Positions 23,890 through 33,719 of a stretch of DNA of 64,000 bases are shown here, piece by piece. Source of the DNA: Marinobacter sp. LV10R510-11A (GTDB lineage Bacteria; Pseudomonadota; Gammaproteobacteria; Pseudomonadales; Oleiphilaceae); the NCBI RefSeq assembly GCF_900215155.1, contig NZ_LT907980.1, positions 3,286,001 through 3,350,000 of the forward strand, given 5' to 3'. The position numbers were made by a program, and so were the translations under genes. The stretch's first letter is position 1. The number at the start of each line of letters is the position of its first letter. The notes under the pieces were generated by a model. That model was not told the origin of the DNA and made no database searches. It was given only the letters and a program-made list of their open reading frames with translations.

Positions 23890-25179
23890 CTAATCCATCT
23901 TTCGGGACCGCCAAAAGCGGGCAATGGCTGGTTTTGCACTCACGCCATGAACCAGTATGGAAAGGGCAACCACAGCCAGGGTCAGGTGTATCAACTCCAG
24001 TGCTATCTTCTCTGGCAGCCCGTGCTGGATCGCGTACATCAGATAATACAGCGAGCCAATCCCTCGCACCCCGAACCAGCTTGCCATATTGCGCAGGCGC
24101 ATGGGTGCTTTGCTTCCGAGCAAACCCAGGTGAACGCTGACGGGGCGAGCAATGAAGAACACGAAGGCCGCAAAACCAACGGCCCGCCAACTCCATGAGT
24201 CCCAAAACAGCGACCCGCCGATTAGCAATACCAGCACAATTTCAGCGAGTTTTTCGAGGTGTTCGTTAAAGGCCAGGGAGCTTTGGTGAATGTGGACGAT
24301 GGGATAAGATTCACTCTTTTCAGAAGCCTCTTCGGAGGCCGCACACGAGTAGCGTTGTGTAAGACCGACCTGCTTCAATTCAGTGTGCCGCAACGCCACT
24401 GCGGCACTGAAGACTGCCAGGAAGCCCCAAGCACCCACCAACAGACTGAAGCCATAGGCAAAGGCAATCAGCCCCAGCCCCAGAAAGTTTTCCAGAAACT
24501 CCGTGTGTGTAAACGTCTTGCGGGTCGTATGAACGGCCCAACCGACACCACAGCCCGCCAGAATACCAATACCGATACCCGCGCCGCTGGCCCAGACCAC
24601 ATCCATTGCTAGCCAGCGCCAACCGCTATCGCCAAGATCGTGAAGCCCCAGCAAACCCAGGCCGAGCATCACGAAGGGGAAGGCGCTGCCGTCGTTCATA
24701 CCTGCCTCGCAGGTTAAGGCAAAACGCAATCGGTCGGGGTCGTCGGCGTGACGAGTCTGCACCTCGGTCGCCAGCACTGGATCCGTGGGCGCCACCACAG
24801 CACCGAGCAGCACGGCTGCACCGAGCGGCAAGCTGAGCCAGTAGTAACCGAATAACGCCACAAGGCCGACCGTCAACGTCATGGAGACAACGGCTAGCCG
24901 CAGAGGCGTACGCCATCGCGAGAAGTTGACCGGCACCGGCATTTTTACGCCGGCGCAATACAGTGAAATAAGCACTGCGATCTCAGTCAGCAGCTCCAAT
25001 AAGGCCGACTCTTCCAGCGGATTGAAATGGAACAAGCCAAAGCCCATCGGCCCCACAACAAACCCGAAAACCAGATACACGATGGCCGATGTGGCAGGAA
25101 CCGTTTTGATATACGACGCGGTGAAGCCCACTACCAGCAACAGCGAGCCAAGCAATATAAACCAGATTGCAGTGGTCAT
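23890..25179 (-). CDS. CPA1-family Na+/H+ antiporter (NhaP-like)
   Basis: About 429 residues with roughly 12 hydrophobic segments. VVAPTDPVLATEVQ and CEAGMNDGSAFPFVMLGLGL carry the paired acids of CPA1 exchangers, and GVRGIGSLYYLMYA lies near the end. It exchanges Na+ (or K+) for H+ at the inner membrane. Start at 25179 or 25215; neither has a strong ribosome site. Confidence 0.85.
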   Translation of the reverse strand: MTTAIWFILLGSLLLVVGFTASYIKTVPATSAIVYLVFGFVVGPMGFGLFHFNPLEESALLELLTEIAVLISLYCAGVKMPVPVNFSRWRTPLRLAVVSMTLTVGLVALFGYYWLSLPLGAAVLLGAVVAPTDPVLATEVQTRHADDPDRLRFALTCEAGMNDGSAFPFVMLGLGLLGLHDLGDSGWRWLAMDVVWASGAGIGIGILAGCGVGWAVHTTRKTFTHTEFLENFLGLGLIAFAYGFSLLVGAWGFLAVFSAAVALRHTELKQVGLTQRYSCAASEEASEKSESYPIVHIHQSSLAFNEHLEKLAEIVLVLLIGGSLFWDSWSWRAVGFAAFVFFIARPVSVHLGLLGSKAPMRLRNMASWFGVRGIGSLYYLMYAIQHGLPEKIALELIHLTLAVVALSILVHGVSAKPAIARFWRSRKMD

Positions 25180-25326
25180 GGGTGACCCAGCGGTGGCGGA
25201 TTGAATTCCATACACTTGTTCTATGAATAAACATAGATTTCAGTGCGCTGGAAAGCAAGGCCGGCCGCGGTAAGGTGAAACCGTTGTAACTTTCTGAGGC
25301 GAATGACGGTGCTTGAGATTTGTTAG

Positions 25327-27387
25327 TTAAGCGATCCCTAACACTTTCTTTCGTTGCTCTGCCCAGGTATGGATCAAGTGGTCTACTGCGAGGCCGATAA
25401 AGGCAACGCATAAGCCGAGCACGATGCCTTGGCCCATAGCGTTGGCTTCAGACAAAGATTGCATGATGAGCTGACCTAAGTCGTCGGTACCGATAAAGGC
25501 GCCGATGATAATCATAAACAACGAGAAGATGACGGTCTGGTTAATGCCCAACATGATGTGTGGAAATGCCAAAGGCAGTTCAATTTTTAATAACCTCTGC
25601 ATGCGGTTAACCCCTGACATGGAGCCTGCTTCCTGCAAGGTTTTAGGCACGTTACTCAGTCCTTCTACGGTGTAACGTGTGGCAGGGATTGTGGCGTATA
25701 CGATCACCGCAATAAGCACTGATAAATCACTCACACCAAATAACATGATGACGGGAATTAAGTAGATGAACGACGGGAATGTCTGAAACGTGTCACAAAC
25801 CAGTAATATAAATTTAGTTGCCCGGGGGCTTCGAGAGCACAAAATGCCGACACTGCAACCAATAATCACGGAAATTATGACTGCGAAGGTGGCCATATAA
25901 GCTGTAATAAGGGCGCGGTCCCACCAGGGCGTTAAAGCAATAAAAGCAATGAGGGCTGTCACGACAACAGCAGAGCGAAGGCCGCCAACAATATAACCTG
26001 TGCCTGCAACCAGGAACAGGGTTGCAGCGACTGGCATCGATAAATAAGCCTGTTTCATGGGCATCAAAATTGAGGTGATCATGAAGAAGTTGAAGCTTTG
26101 CACGCTGTCGTAAGTGTTGGTGATAATCCAGTCAACGATAAGGTCCCAGAAATTTTCGGTAGTGAACCCTTGTGATTCATCAATGAAGTAGAGGTAGTTA
26201 GCCTTGTCTGGGAAAACCATCGACGCAATATAGGCAATAACAGAGGTGAAGATCAAAATCCCTAAGAAGGCTAGCGAATACTTATGACGCAAATGGAATG
26301 GTGAGTCAGCGAAGTAATCGACCTGCTTGTTAGCCCAGGCCAGGGATAACTTATCCAGCACCACAGCAATCAATACAATAGACACACCAAGTTCGAGGGC
26401 CTGGCCTATATTGAGCATGTTCAATGATACCAGCAAGTCGTAGCCCAAACCCCTTGCGCCAATAAACGATGCGATGACGGCCATGGCTAAACACTGCATG
26501 ATGACCTGGTTAACACCGATCAAAATGTCATGGCGTGCTGTAGGGATGAGCACTTTAAACATGAGTTGGCGTGGGTTGCAGCCACTCATCATGCCAGCCT
26601 CCAACACTTCCGGAGAGACTTTTTTAAGGCCTAAAATGGTTAAGCGGATCATTGGGGGGGTGGCAAAAATAACCGTTGAAATAGCGCCAGCATGGTCACC
26701 AATACCAAAGAAGACCACCACTGGGATCAAGTATGAGAAGTGAGGCATGGATTGAGCCACGTTTAACAGTGGGGCCAAGATGGACTCGAAGGTTTTGTTC
26801 TTATAGGCAGTGATGCCCAAAGCTAACCCCAGAAAAACCGATATGGGCACAGCCACTAAAACAAAGGATAAGGTTTGCATGGCGGGTGTCCACTGACCAA
26901 ATACAGCAATGTAAATGATGCTGGTACCGGCTAAAACAGACAGCTTACGGCCACCAAGATAGTGGCCTATTAAAAATACACCAGCAGCAACAGCTGGCCA
27001 CGGCATTGCAGGGATTCGAGCCCACTTGTTTTCGCTGATGAAGTCCCAGCTAGTAAAGGCCACAAACGTTTTAACGCCACCTAATAGAAGTTCACGAATC
27101 AGATTAATGCTAAAGAGAACCGCGCCAGACAGGGCACGAGTAAACTCTTTCATCATGGTCGATTCTTCGGTGAGGTCTAACTCAGCATCGTAGATCTCTA
27201 CGACCCAGAAATCATTAATGAGGAACTCAAGGCCGTCGTTAACAACGTCAGGCAGCAGCCAGAACACGGTCTCTTGTATGCGCCACAAGTTGCCCCCTGT
27301 GGCTGGATCGATGGCCATTACAAGGGCAAAGAACACCGCTAGTAAGGCGACAAACTGAATCCATTTATGTTCGGTAAAATATTGCAT
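25327..27387 (-). CDS. Betaine/TMAO-type ABC importer, double permease
   Basis: 686 residues. Two complete BPD_transp_1 permease domains are fused: the EAA loops read EAGMMSGCNPRQLMFKVLIP near residue 265 and EAGSMSGVNRMQRLLKIELP near 605. Most OpuA/ProW importers have one such domain per chain, so this chain can form the whole channel. It lies last in the run with the ATPase and binding protein. Substrate probably a quaternary ammonium compound such as glycine betaine or TMAO. Confidence 0.88.
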   Translation of the reverse strand: MQYFTEHKWIQFVALLAVFFALVMAIDPATGGNLWRIQETVFWLLPDVVNDGLEFLINDFWVVEIYDAELDLTEESTMMKEFTRALSGAVLFSINLIRELLLGGVKTFVAFTSWDFISENKWARIPAMPWPAVAAGVFLIGHYLGGRKLSVLAGTSIIYIAVFGQWTPAMQTLSFVLVAVPISVFLGLALGITAYKNKTFESILAPLLNVAQSMPHFSYLIPVVVFFGIGDHAGAISTVIFATPPMIRLTILGLKKVSPEVLEAGMMSGCNPRQLMFKVLIPTARHDILIGVNQVIMQCLAMAVIASFIGARGLGYDLLVSLNMLNIGQALELGVSIVLIAVVLDKLSLAWANKQVDYFADSPFHLRHKYSLAFLGILIFTSVIAYIASMVFPDKANYLYFIDESQGFTTENFWDLIVDWIITNTYDSVQSFNFFMITSILMPMKQAYLSMPVAATLFLVAGTGYIVGGLRSAVVVTALIAFIALTPWWDRALITAYMATFAVIISVIIGCSVGILCSRSPRATKFILLVCDTFQTFPSFIYLIPVIMLFGVSDLSVLIAVIVYATIPATRYTVEGLSNVPKTLQEAGSMSGVNRMQRLLKIELPLAFPHIMLGINQTVIFSLFMIIIGAFIGTDDLGQLIMQSLSEANAMGQGIVLGLCVAFIGLAVDHLIHTWAEQRKKVLGIA

Positions 27388-27404
27388 TAGATTGGGCTCA
27401 GAGC

Positions 27405-28457
27405 TTAGTTGTTAACCGGCATGCTGTTAGTGTCACCAAACAAGATGTGTATTATGGCGCTGCTGTTTAAAGAGCCAACAATCTTGTCGTCGCCATCAGT
27501 GACAGCCACTGGTTTTGGCTCGGTTAGCACGGATTCTGCTACGGTTCCGATAATGGCATCTTTAGATACCGTGATGTCACTCATCTCTGCAGAGGCATCA
27601 TATTTCCCCATGATGTCTTGGCAAGAGAGTACGCGTTCGCGTGGCACTCCACGGGTGAATTTGGCGACGTATTCCGTGGCTGGGTTGAGTACGATGTTGG
27701 CTGGGGTATCAATTTGTTCGATGACGCCGTCTTTCATAATGGCGATGCGGTCGGCAAGGCGTAGCGCTTCGTCAAAGTCGTGGGTAACGAATAAAATGGT
27801 TTTATTTAATACACTTTGTAAACGCAAGAACTCGTCTTGCATTTCCCTGCGAATCAGAGGGTCCAGGGCTGAGAATGGCTCATCGAGGAACCAGATATCA
27901 GGTTCCACCGCCAATGAGCGAGCAATGCCGACACGTTGTTGTTGACCACCAGAGAGTTGGCGCGGGAAGTCATTTTCGCAACCTGTGAGCTCCACCAGGT
28001 TTACCATGTCCATCGCACGGTCCATGCTGTCGGTTGTGCTCATGCCTTTCGCTTGTAATGGTAACGCAATGTTTTCTAACACTGTTTTGTGAGGCAGGAG
28101 GGCAAAGCTCTGGAATACCATGCCCATTTTGTTACGACGAATGTTGATGAGTTCTTTTGCATTCATGGCAAGCAGGTCTTCGCCATCAATAAAGATATCG
28201 CCTGCAGTGGTGTCGATCAGGCGTGAAATACAGCGCAAAAGGGTTGATTTGCCAGAGCCTGACAGGCCCATGACGACGAGTATTTCACCTTTGTGCACTT
28301 CAAAAGAGGCGTTGTTAACACCGATGACACAGCCTGCTTCAAGTAATGAGGCTGTTTCTACTTTCCCGCCCGACTGTTTCAAAAGTTTTACAGCGTTATC
28401 GCCAAAAATTTTATAGACAGAATCGCACTTAATAACCGGCTGAGCTGTTGTTGACAT
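27405..28457 (-). CDS. Betaine/TMAO-type ABC importer, ATPase
   Basis: 350 residues from the ATG at 28457 (preceded by GGGA). Walker A is VMGLSGSGKSTLLR, the signature LSGGQQQRVGIARSLA and Walker B DIWFLDEPFSALDP. DNAVKLLKQSGGK in the N-terminal extension is typical of the OpuAA/ProV group. The C-terminal 90 residues resemble a single CBS-like regulatory segment. Drives the permease at 25327. Confidence 0.93.
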   Translation of the reverse strand: MSTTAQPVIKCDSVYKIFGDNAVKLLKQSGGKVETASLLEAGCVIGVNNASFEVHKGEILVVMGLSGSGKSTLLRCISRLIDTTAGDIFIDGEDLLAMNAKELINIRRNKMGMVFQSFALLPHKTVLENIALPLQAKGMSTTDSMDRAMDMVNLVELTGCENDFPRQLSGGQQQRVGIARSLAVEPDIWFLDEPFSALDPLIRREMQDEFLRLQSVLNKTILFVTHDFDEALRLADRIAIMKDGVIEQIDTPANIVLNPATEYVAKFTRGVPRERVLSCQDIMGKYDASAEMSDITVSKDAIIGTVAESVLTEPKPVAVTDGDDKIVGSLNSSAIIHILFGDTNSMPVNN

Positions 28458-28578
28458 AATTAAATCCCGATAAAAAAGAAGTGCTAAAACGATATGTTTT
28501 TGGCAATAGGGTCTTGTGTTGAATAACGAACCACAAGGCCTGACCTGAATGCAGCGCACTCAGGTCAGCGGGCTTGGC

Positions 28579-29508
28579 TTACAGCCAGGCTTTCCAGGTT
28601 GCTTCGTTGTCAGCCAGCCACTTAGTCGCGGCTTCTTCGTGGCTCATGCCATCGATGTCAACCAATGCAGCCATGTTGCCGATATCGCTTTTAGTAAAGG
28701 AGATGTTGTTGTAGATTTTGTAAGCTGTTGGCCATTTCGCAGGCATCTGATAGTAAGCTGCTTTTTTCAGCCAACCTGCTGGTGGTGAACCACACTTGCC
28801 ATCACCGCCATCTGACTTCTTACAGCCTTCACTATACGCGGGGAATTTAACGAAACTGCCACCTGAACCGGCATCGGTGAAGTTAGGTGACCAGTTAAAG
28901 ACTACGACTGCACGATTGTCTTTAGCTGCTGACTCCAGTTCCGCCCAAAGTGCACCAGAAGACCCGGCAAACTTGGCTGTAAAGTCCATGTCGAGTGCTT
29001 CGATACGGTCCAGGGTTTCCTGGCCATGCCAGTCCATCGGGCCGTCCAGATAACGACCTTTGCCGCCACTGCCCGGAGTTGCAAACAGCTCAGCACAATC
29101 GTTTAGTGCTTCCCAGGAAGGTAGGCCAGGGCATAGTTCGCCTACATACGCAGGATACCACCACTCTTCTTGAGTAGCAGAAGCGTGCTTGCCCACATCA
29201 ATGATGCCGCCAGCGTCTAAAGCGTTATTGAAAGACTTACCAAAAGTAGACTGCCATACTTCGTGACCAATAGTGACGTCACCGGTACGAATTGATTCGT
29301 AAACCGCTTGGCTATCAGCAGGCACGTAAGAAACATTGTCGCCAATGCTTTCAAAAATACCACCAATAACGTAGGCCATAGTGATTTGGCTGGTCCAGTT
29401 ATGGGTAGGGATTACAATAGGCTCTTTCGAGTCTGCCTGGGCTGCAGTAGCGCCAAGTACTAGTGAGCTAACTGCGGCAGCAGTAGCAAGTTTGTTTAAA
29501 AACTTCAT
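28579..29508 (-). CDS. Betaine/TMAO-type ABC importer, substrate-binding protein
   Basis: 309 residues with a signal peptide (LATAAAVSSLVLGATAAQA). VIPTHNWTSQITMAYVIGGI and GHEVWQST begin an OpuAC-type fold, and aromatic residues in EEWWYPAYV, DWHGQ and FNWSPN could form the cage that holds a trimethylammonium group. A loop CKKSDGGDGKCGSPPAGWLK has two Cys that may pair. A GGAG site precedes the ATG. Confidence 0.9.
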   Translation of the reverse strand: MKFLNKLATAAAVSSLVLGATAAQADSKEPIVIPTHNWTSQITMAYVIGGIFESIGDNVSYVPADSQAVYESIRTGDVTIGHEVWQSTFGKSFNNALDAGGIIDVGKHASATQEEWWYPAYVGELCPGLPSWEALNDCAELFATPGSGGKGRYLDGPMDWHGQETLDRIEALDMDFTAKFAGSSGALWAELESAAKDNRAVVVFNWSPNFTDAGSGGSFVKFPAYSEGCKKSDGGDGKCGSPPAGWLKKAAYYQMPAKWPTAYKIYNNISFTKSDIGNMAALVDIDGMSHEEAATKWLADNEATWKAWL

Positions 29509-29630
29509 CTATATCTCCGGATAGTATTATTATCGATAGTTAATCATTCCTTTCTTTCTTTCTTTGATTACAGGCAAAGTCCTGTTTCGTTATCTTTCGC
29601 ACCAAAATCAGGTGGGCCAGCGTTTGGTGT

Positions 29631-29741
29631 TTAGAGCTTGGTTACAAAGGTGCGTGCCTGGTACAGAGCCAGGCTACTGAGCACAATAATGACGGCGACG
29701 GCGAGTAAATCCGCCCCCGGAAAACCCCAGAAATCAGACAT
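29631..29741 (-). CDS. 36-residue single-span membrane peptide
   Basis: The frame reads MSDFWGFPGADLLAVAVIIV then LSSLALYQARTFVTKL. AAGGA lies eight bases before the ATG. One transmembrane helix from about residue 11 to 28. It sits between the small helical gene and the binding protein in the same-strand run. Unknown function; possibly an accessory subunit of a transporter. Confidence 0.6.
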   Translation of the reverse strand: MSDFWGFPGADLLAVAVIIVLSSLALYQARTFVTKL

Positions 29742-29779
29742 GGTTTTTCCTTGGTGAGAGTCGTAAGTGGCACCGGCTA

Positions 29780-30073
29780 TCAAGCCAATGCGATGTCGCG
29801 CATCCGTTGGCGACCGAAGTCGTTAAGCTTGAACTTGAACAACACACGGCCTGCGCCAAAATAGGCCTCGTCATCCAGTTTCTCCTTAACACTCTCGATG
29901 ATGCCGCTGGAGAACAGATCAGTCAGTGTGACGCGGGTATTGCCGCGCCAGTAGGCACCGCTAAGACCGTATTCACTCATCACCGCATCGGTGATTTGCC
30001 AGTCCCAGATGCCAGTATGCTGCTGGTCATTGATTAGCTGGAGAATGCGGCCCTTCATATGCAGTTTATTCAT
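29780..30073 (-). CDS. Small winged-helix-like protein of unknown function
   Basis: 97 residues from the ATG at 30073, chosen because GGAG lies seven bases upstream. MKGRILQLINDQQHTGIWDW then QITDAVMSEYGLSG and RVTLTDLFSSGIIES look like a winged-helix fold of PadR or similar type, but no close family is recognised. It follows the DMT gene by 15 bases and is probably in the tmm operon, perhaps as its regulator. Confidence 0.6.
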   Translation of the reverse strand: MNKLHMKGRILQLINDQQHTGIWDWQITDAVMSEYGLSGAYWRGNTRVTLTDLFSSGIIESVKEKLDDEAYFGAGRVLFKFKLNDFGRQRMRDIALA

Positions 30074-30088
30074 GGTTTGCTCCAATGA

Positions 30089-31180
30089 TCATGAGTTGGC
30101 CGCACTAGCGGTGGCGGTAGCCGTTTTGGTGTCGGACGACACGGCACGGACTACCTCCAGCACTTCGTCACTTTCCGTGAACATGACAACCCCGCCGGTC
30201 ACAAACAGGACCAGGCCTGCAAGAAAGTTCCACGCGGGAAATTCGAGGGTGAACGCGGCGAGGAAGATGACGGCAAAAAGCCCGTACAACGCCGCAATCG
30301 CTTGCCCTCGCCCAACGCCGATCAGTGGGAACGACTTGTACCAGGAGACATAGCAGAAGGCGAAGCTCACGCCCGCCAGCATCAGCCAGCCGATGACCGC
30401 CCAGTTAAATGTGGCGATGACCAGTTCCACCACCGGTTGGTCGGTGAAGAGGTAGATCGCTGGTAGAATCAGCAGAACCCAATACAGGACTTCGGCTGTG
30501 AACCTCACCGTAATGCCCACATCCGGATCGGCCACATCTAGCCCGCGGCCTGCAATTGCACCCTCTACGCCCCAGCCAATCGCGGCCATTGCGCCGCCCA
30601 GGTAGCCAAGCCAGCCGGCGTCGCCGGTGCCTGTGATTTCAGCAATAATGCCGGGTGCATAGACTGTCACGCCACCTGCCAGGATGATAAAAATACCCAC
30701 CGCTGCGCGTTTGGTGATCTTCTCCTGATACCAGAGCCTGGCCAGGGTGGCGCCGATGATGGGGTACATCAGCGCTGAAATGGCCGCGAAGGCCCCGCCG
30801 ATGTAGCCGATCGCCAGATACGAGCCAAAGATGGCCATCGGGCCGCCAAATATGGCGCCGATGAAGAACCACTTGGATATATAACGCATCTGCTTGATGG
30901 TGCGAACGTATTCCCCCAACTTGCCCAATACCCCGTTCCAGACAAACAGAAAGAACAACACGGCAATGGCGTTGAAGGTGGTCAGTACCGCCGCTGCCAG
31001 CAGAAACTGGGCATTGGTATCGAAGCTCAAGTTAATATAGGGCGCTTCAAACCACACCGCGGATCCTGGCACGTACCAGGCACCCCAGAGCACGGCGGCC
31101 CATAGGGCCCACATAAAGCCCCAGCGGATGCTGCTGGAGGTGAATCGCGACCGAGCCTGGCTCAGGCTTGGTTGATTCAT
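30089..31180 (-). CDS. DMT-superfamily (EamA-like) permease
   Basis: 363 residues, about ten transmembrane segments, with the inverted repeat layout of EamA transporters ([40 protein letters not shown]). The start codon overlaps the tmm stop (ATGA), so the two are translated together. Likely moves a substrate or product of the monooxygenase, or another small metabolite; direction is not evident. Confidence 0.85.
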   Translation of the reverse strand: MNQPSLSQARSRFTSSSIRWGFMWALWAAVLWGAWYVPGSAVWFEAPYINLSFDTNAQFLLAAAVLTTFNAIAVLFFLFVWNGVLGKLGEYVRTIKQMRYISKWFFIGAIFGGPMAIFGSYLAIGYIGGAFAAISALMYPIIGATLARLWYQEKITKRAAVGIFIILAGGVTVYAPGIIAEITGTGDAGWLGYLGGAMAAIGWGVEGAIAGRGLDVADPDVGITVRFTAEVLYWVLLILPAIYLFTDQPVVELVIATFNWAVIGWLMLAGVSFAFCYVSWYKSFPLIGVGRGQAIAALYGLFAVIFLAAFTLEFPAWNFLAGLVLFVTGGVVMFTESDEVLEVVRAVSSDTKTATATASAANS

Positions 31181-32547
31181 ACAGTCTCCTTTGCCGGCTG
31201 GGTTTGCTTCACCTTGAGGAAGGCTTCAAGAGAATCGTCCATCGCATCCATCCAGGGCGTATGATGCACAGGCGCCAGGGTGCCCGTGAGCGTGGAGCGG
31301 TAGCTCTTGTTGCGGTACCCAAGAATGTCCGCTTCCTTATCGTGTTCCCACTGCTTGAAAATATCGGCAACGGCAATTACATCGAACGCTGGGTAGTCGG
31401 TAGGTTCAATCAGATCCTGTATGTAAGCTGCCTGAAAATCGATTTCGTCGACGGGGTCGGCGAGCTTCAGCTCACGGGCGACCCATTCACGGCTATCGGC
31501 CGCCATGGCGTCGTTTGCCGGCAGTGTAATGCGGCCGAGCATTACATCACGGGCATACCAGGCCTGGGCGTCGAACATGTTGAAGGTGTAGTACTGATCC
31601 TGCATGCCAAGGAATATCAGCTTGGGATTGGCCAGGGAAACGATGCCCTTGTACAGGCCTTCCGGGTACATCCGGTTGTGCGTGGTCAGCGTCAGTTCGT
31701 TAGGCAGGAACGGGAAGTGATGCTGATACCCGGTACACAGGATGATCGCGTCGACTTTTTTGCTGGTGCCATCCTTGAAGTGGGCCGTCTTGCCGATCAC
31801 TTCGGTGAGCAACGGCACTTCGGCGAAGGACTCCGGCCACTCGAAGCCCATGGGCTTTGAGCGATAGCTGAAGGTGACCGATTTGGCGCCGTACTTGTGG
31901 CACTGTGTGCCTATGTCTTCTGCGGAGTAGCTGCTGCCGATCAGCAAAAGATCCTTACCTTTGAACTCGCAAGCGTCGCGGAAATCGTGGGCGTGGAGCA
32001 CACGGCCGGGAAACTGCTCCAGACCTTCAAAATAGGGCACGTTGGGGGTCGAAAAGTGCCCGGTGGCGACGATAACGTGATCGAACTCTTCGGTGCTCAG
32101 TTCGTCCTGTTTGAGGTCCCGCACCGTAACTGTGAACTTACCGGTGGCCTCGTCATGGTCAACCCAGTGCACGGCGGTGTTAAAACGGATGTGTTGGCGC
32201 ATATTGCTCTTGGCGACGCGCCCCATGATGTAGTCGCGCAGCACGGCACGCGGAGGGTAGGACGGGATAGAGCGACCGAAATGCTCCTCGAAGCTGTAAT
32301 CCGCGAACTCCAGGCACTCCTTGGGGCCGTTTGACCATAGATAACGATACATGCTGCCGTGGACGGGCTCGCCGTAGGCATCCAGGCCGGTGCGCCACGT
32401 GTAGTTCCACATGCCGCCCCAGTCGCTCTGCTTTTCATAGCACACGATCTCGGGATTATCAGCACCGGCGTCGCGGGCTGCTTCAAAGGCACGTAATTGG
32501 GCCAAGCCGCTCGGGCCGGCGCCTAGAATGGCAACTCTAAAAGTCAT
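31177..32547 (-). CDS. tmm: Trimethylamine monooxygenase (flavin-containing monooxygenase)
   Basis: 456 residues. FAD site GAGPSG at 8-13; FMO fingerprint [11 protein letters not shown] (FxGxxxHxxxF) near 180; NADPH site [20 protein letters not shown] near 200, a stretch characteristic of bacterial Tmm; [17 protein letters not shown] and [11 protein letters not shown] follow as in Tmm. It oxidises trimethylamine to the N-oxide with NADPH and O2. AGGAGT precedes the ATG. First gene of a seven-gene minus-strand run that ends with a betaine/TMAO-type importer. Confidence 0.88.
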   Translation of the reverse strand: MTFRVAILGAGPSGLAQLRAFEAARDAGADNPEIVCYEKQSDWGGMWNYTWRTGLDAYGEPVHGSMYRYLWSNGPKECLEFADYSFEEHFGRSIPSYPPRAVLRDYIMGRVAKSNMRQHIRFNTAVHWVDHDEATGKFTVTVRDLKQDELSTEEFDHVIVATGHFSTPNVPYFEGLEQFPGRVLHAHDFRDACEFKGKDLLLIGSSYSAEDIGTQCHKYGAKSVTFSYRSKPMGFEWPESFAEVPLLTEVIGKTAHFKDGTSKKVDAIILCTGYQHHFPFLPNELTLTTHNRMYPEGLYKGIVSLANPKLIFLGMQDQYYTFNMFDAQAWYARDVMLGRITLPANDAMAADSREWVARELKLADPVDEIDFQAAYIQDLIEPTDYPAFDVIAVADIFKQWEHDKEADILGYRNKSYRSTLTGTLAPVHHTPWMDAMDDSLEAFLKVKQTQPAKETV

Positions 32548-32964
32548 AATGACTCCTGTTTACAGGCGTTGTGTCGTGCGCCAGGCGAGAGCGGCTCGGG
32601 CGACGATTGAAAGCGAAAAAGCGCTCAGCTCTGACCGGTAACGGTCAAGCCATGAGGTTTCGCAGTGAGACGCACCAAACCCGGGTTAACCGATGGCGCA
32701 ACAAGATGAAGGCAGCATCTGAGGGAAGGAACAGAAGGCCGGGGGCGGGCAGACCGCCGATCTGAACGCGAGATTTCGAGAAAACGCAAAAGGAAAGCGC
32801 TCGAGTGGGTCAAGTATAGGAAAAATACTTGGTAGCTCGCGGATCAGAGTGGCACCCTATCACGTTTCAGGTTCCCGTGTTTTGCTGCCACCGGAATACC
32901 AGCCTGGATCAGGGCGAATCGAACCGGATCGAGTGATCCGTCTTGCGGTGAATGTGATTATGCT
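32548..32964. other. Intergenic region between tmm and rsuA-like gene
   Basis: 417 bases with divergent neighbours. It must contain both promoters. I see no convincing gene, terminator or known operator in it. Confidence 0.4.
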
Positions 32965-33684
32965 ATGAAGTCTAAAACCAGCCGGCTGGATAGATTTATC
33001 AGTCAGAACAGCGCTTTTTCGCTTTCCGATACGCGCCTTTTAATTGCTCAAAAGCGTGTTTTTTTGGATGGGCGTGTGGCGCATTCCATTCAACAAACGG
33101 TAACAAGATTTACTCATATTTCGTTAGATGACGTTTGTTTGCGGGATAACAAGCCCGTTTATATAATGCTAAATAAGCCGCGAGGAGTTGTTAGTGCGAC
33201 TAAGGATGCCAAGCACCCTACCGTATTGGATCTTATTCAGCACCCTCAGAAGAATGAACTGCACATTGTTGGACGTTTGGACCTTAATACAACGGGGCTG
33301 GTGTTATTAACCAACGATGGGGCATGGTCGCGAAAGATAAGTTTACCGGAGACAAAGCTCACAAAAACGTACGAAGTCACTTTATCTAAACCGTTGAATA
33401 ATGAGTATATTTCGGTTTTTAGAAACGGTATTTATTTTGCGTATGAAAAGATTACAACCCAGCCGGCACGTTTAGAGATACTCTCTGAATACACCGCTAG
33501 GCTCTCGCTGACTGAGGGGAAGTATCATCAAGTGAAGCGAATGTTTGGCTATTTTCAAAACGAAGTGCTGGCGCTCCATAGAGTTTCTGTCGGGCATCTT
33601 TCCTTTGATGGGCTTGAGGTAGGGCATAGTAGGTTGTTCCATCCATCCACCGTATATGGGCATGGAGAGGGCGCACAATTGTAA
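32965..33684 (+). CDS. RsuA/RluB-family pseudouridine synthase
   Basis: 239 residues: an S4-like N-terminus (SRLDRFISQNSAFSLSDTRL), VYIMLNKPRGVVSATKDAKH, the catalytic Asp in VGRLDLNTTGLVLLTNDG, and LTEGKYHQVKRMFGYFQNEV. This fits RsuA, which makes pseudouridine 516 in 16S rRNA, but RluB/RluF types cannot be excluded. Its codons are more AT-rich than those of neighbouring genes. Confidence 0.85.
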   Translation: MKSKTSRLDRFISQNSAFSLSDTRLLIAQKRVFLDGRVAHSIQQTVTRFTHISLDDVCLRDNKPVYIMLNKPRGVVSATKDAKHPTVLDLIQHPQKNELHIVGRLDLNTTGLVLLTNDGAWSRKISLPETKLTKTYEVTLSKPLNNEYISVFRNGIYFAYEKITTQPARLEILSEYTARLSLTEGKYHQVKRMFGYFQNEVLALHRVSVGHLSFDGLEVGHSRLFHPSTVYGHGEGAQL

Positions 33685-33719
33685 ACCCGGCTTTTTCTAA
33701 CAATTTCGCAGAACGCTTT

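Noticed and set aside
32571..32765. Small frames upstream of tmm
   Set aside because: No ribosome site, no family, and composition typical of a random frame in a GC-rich intergenic region.
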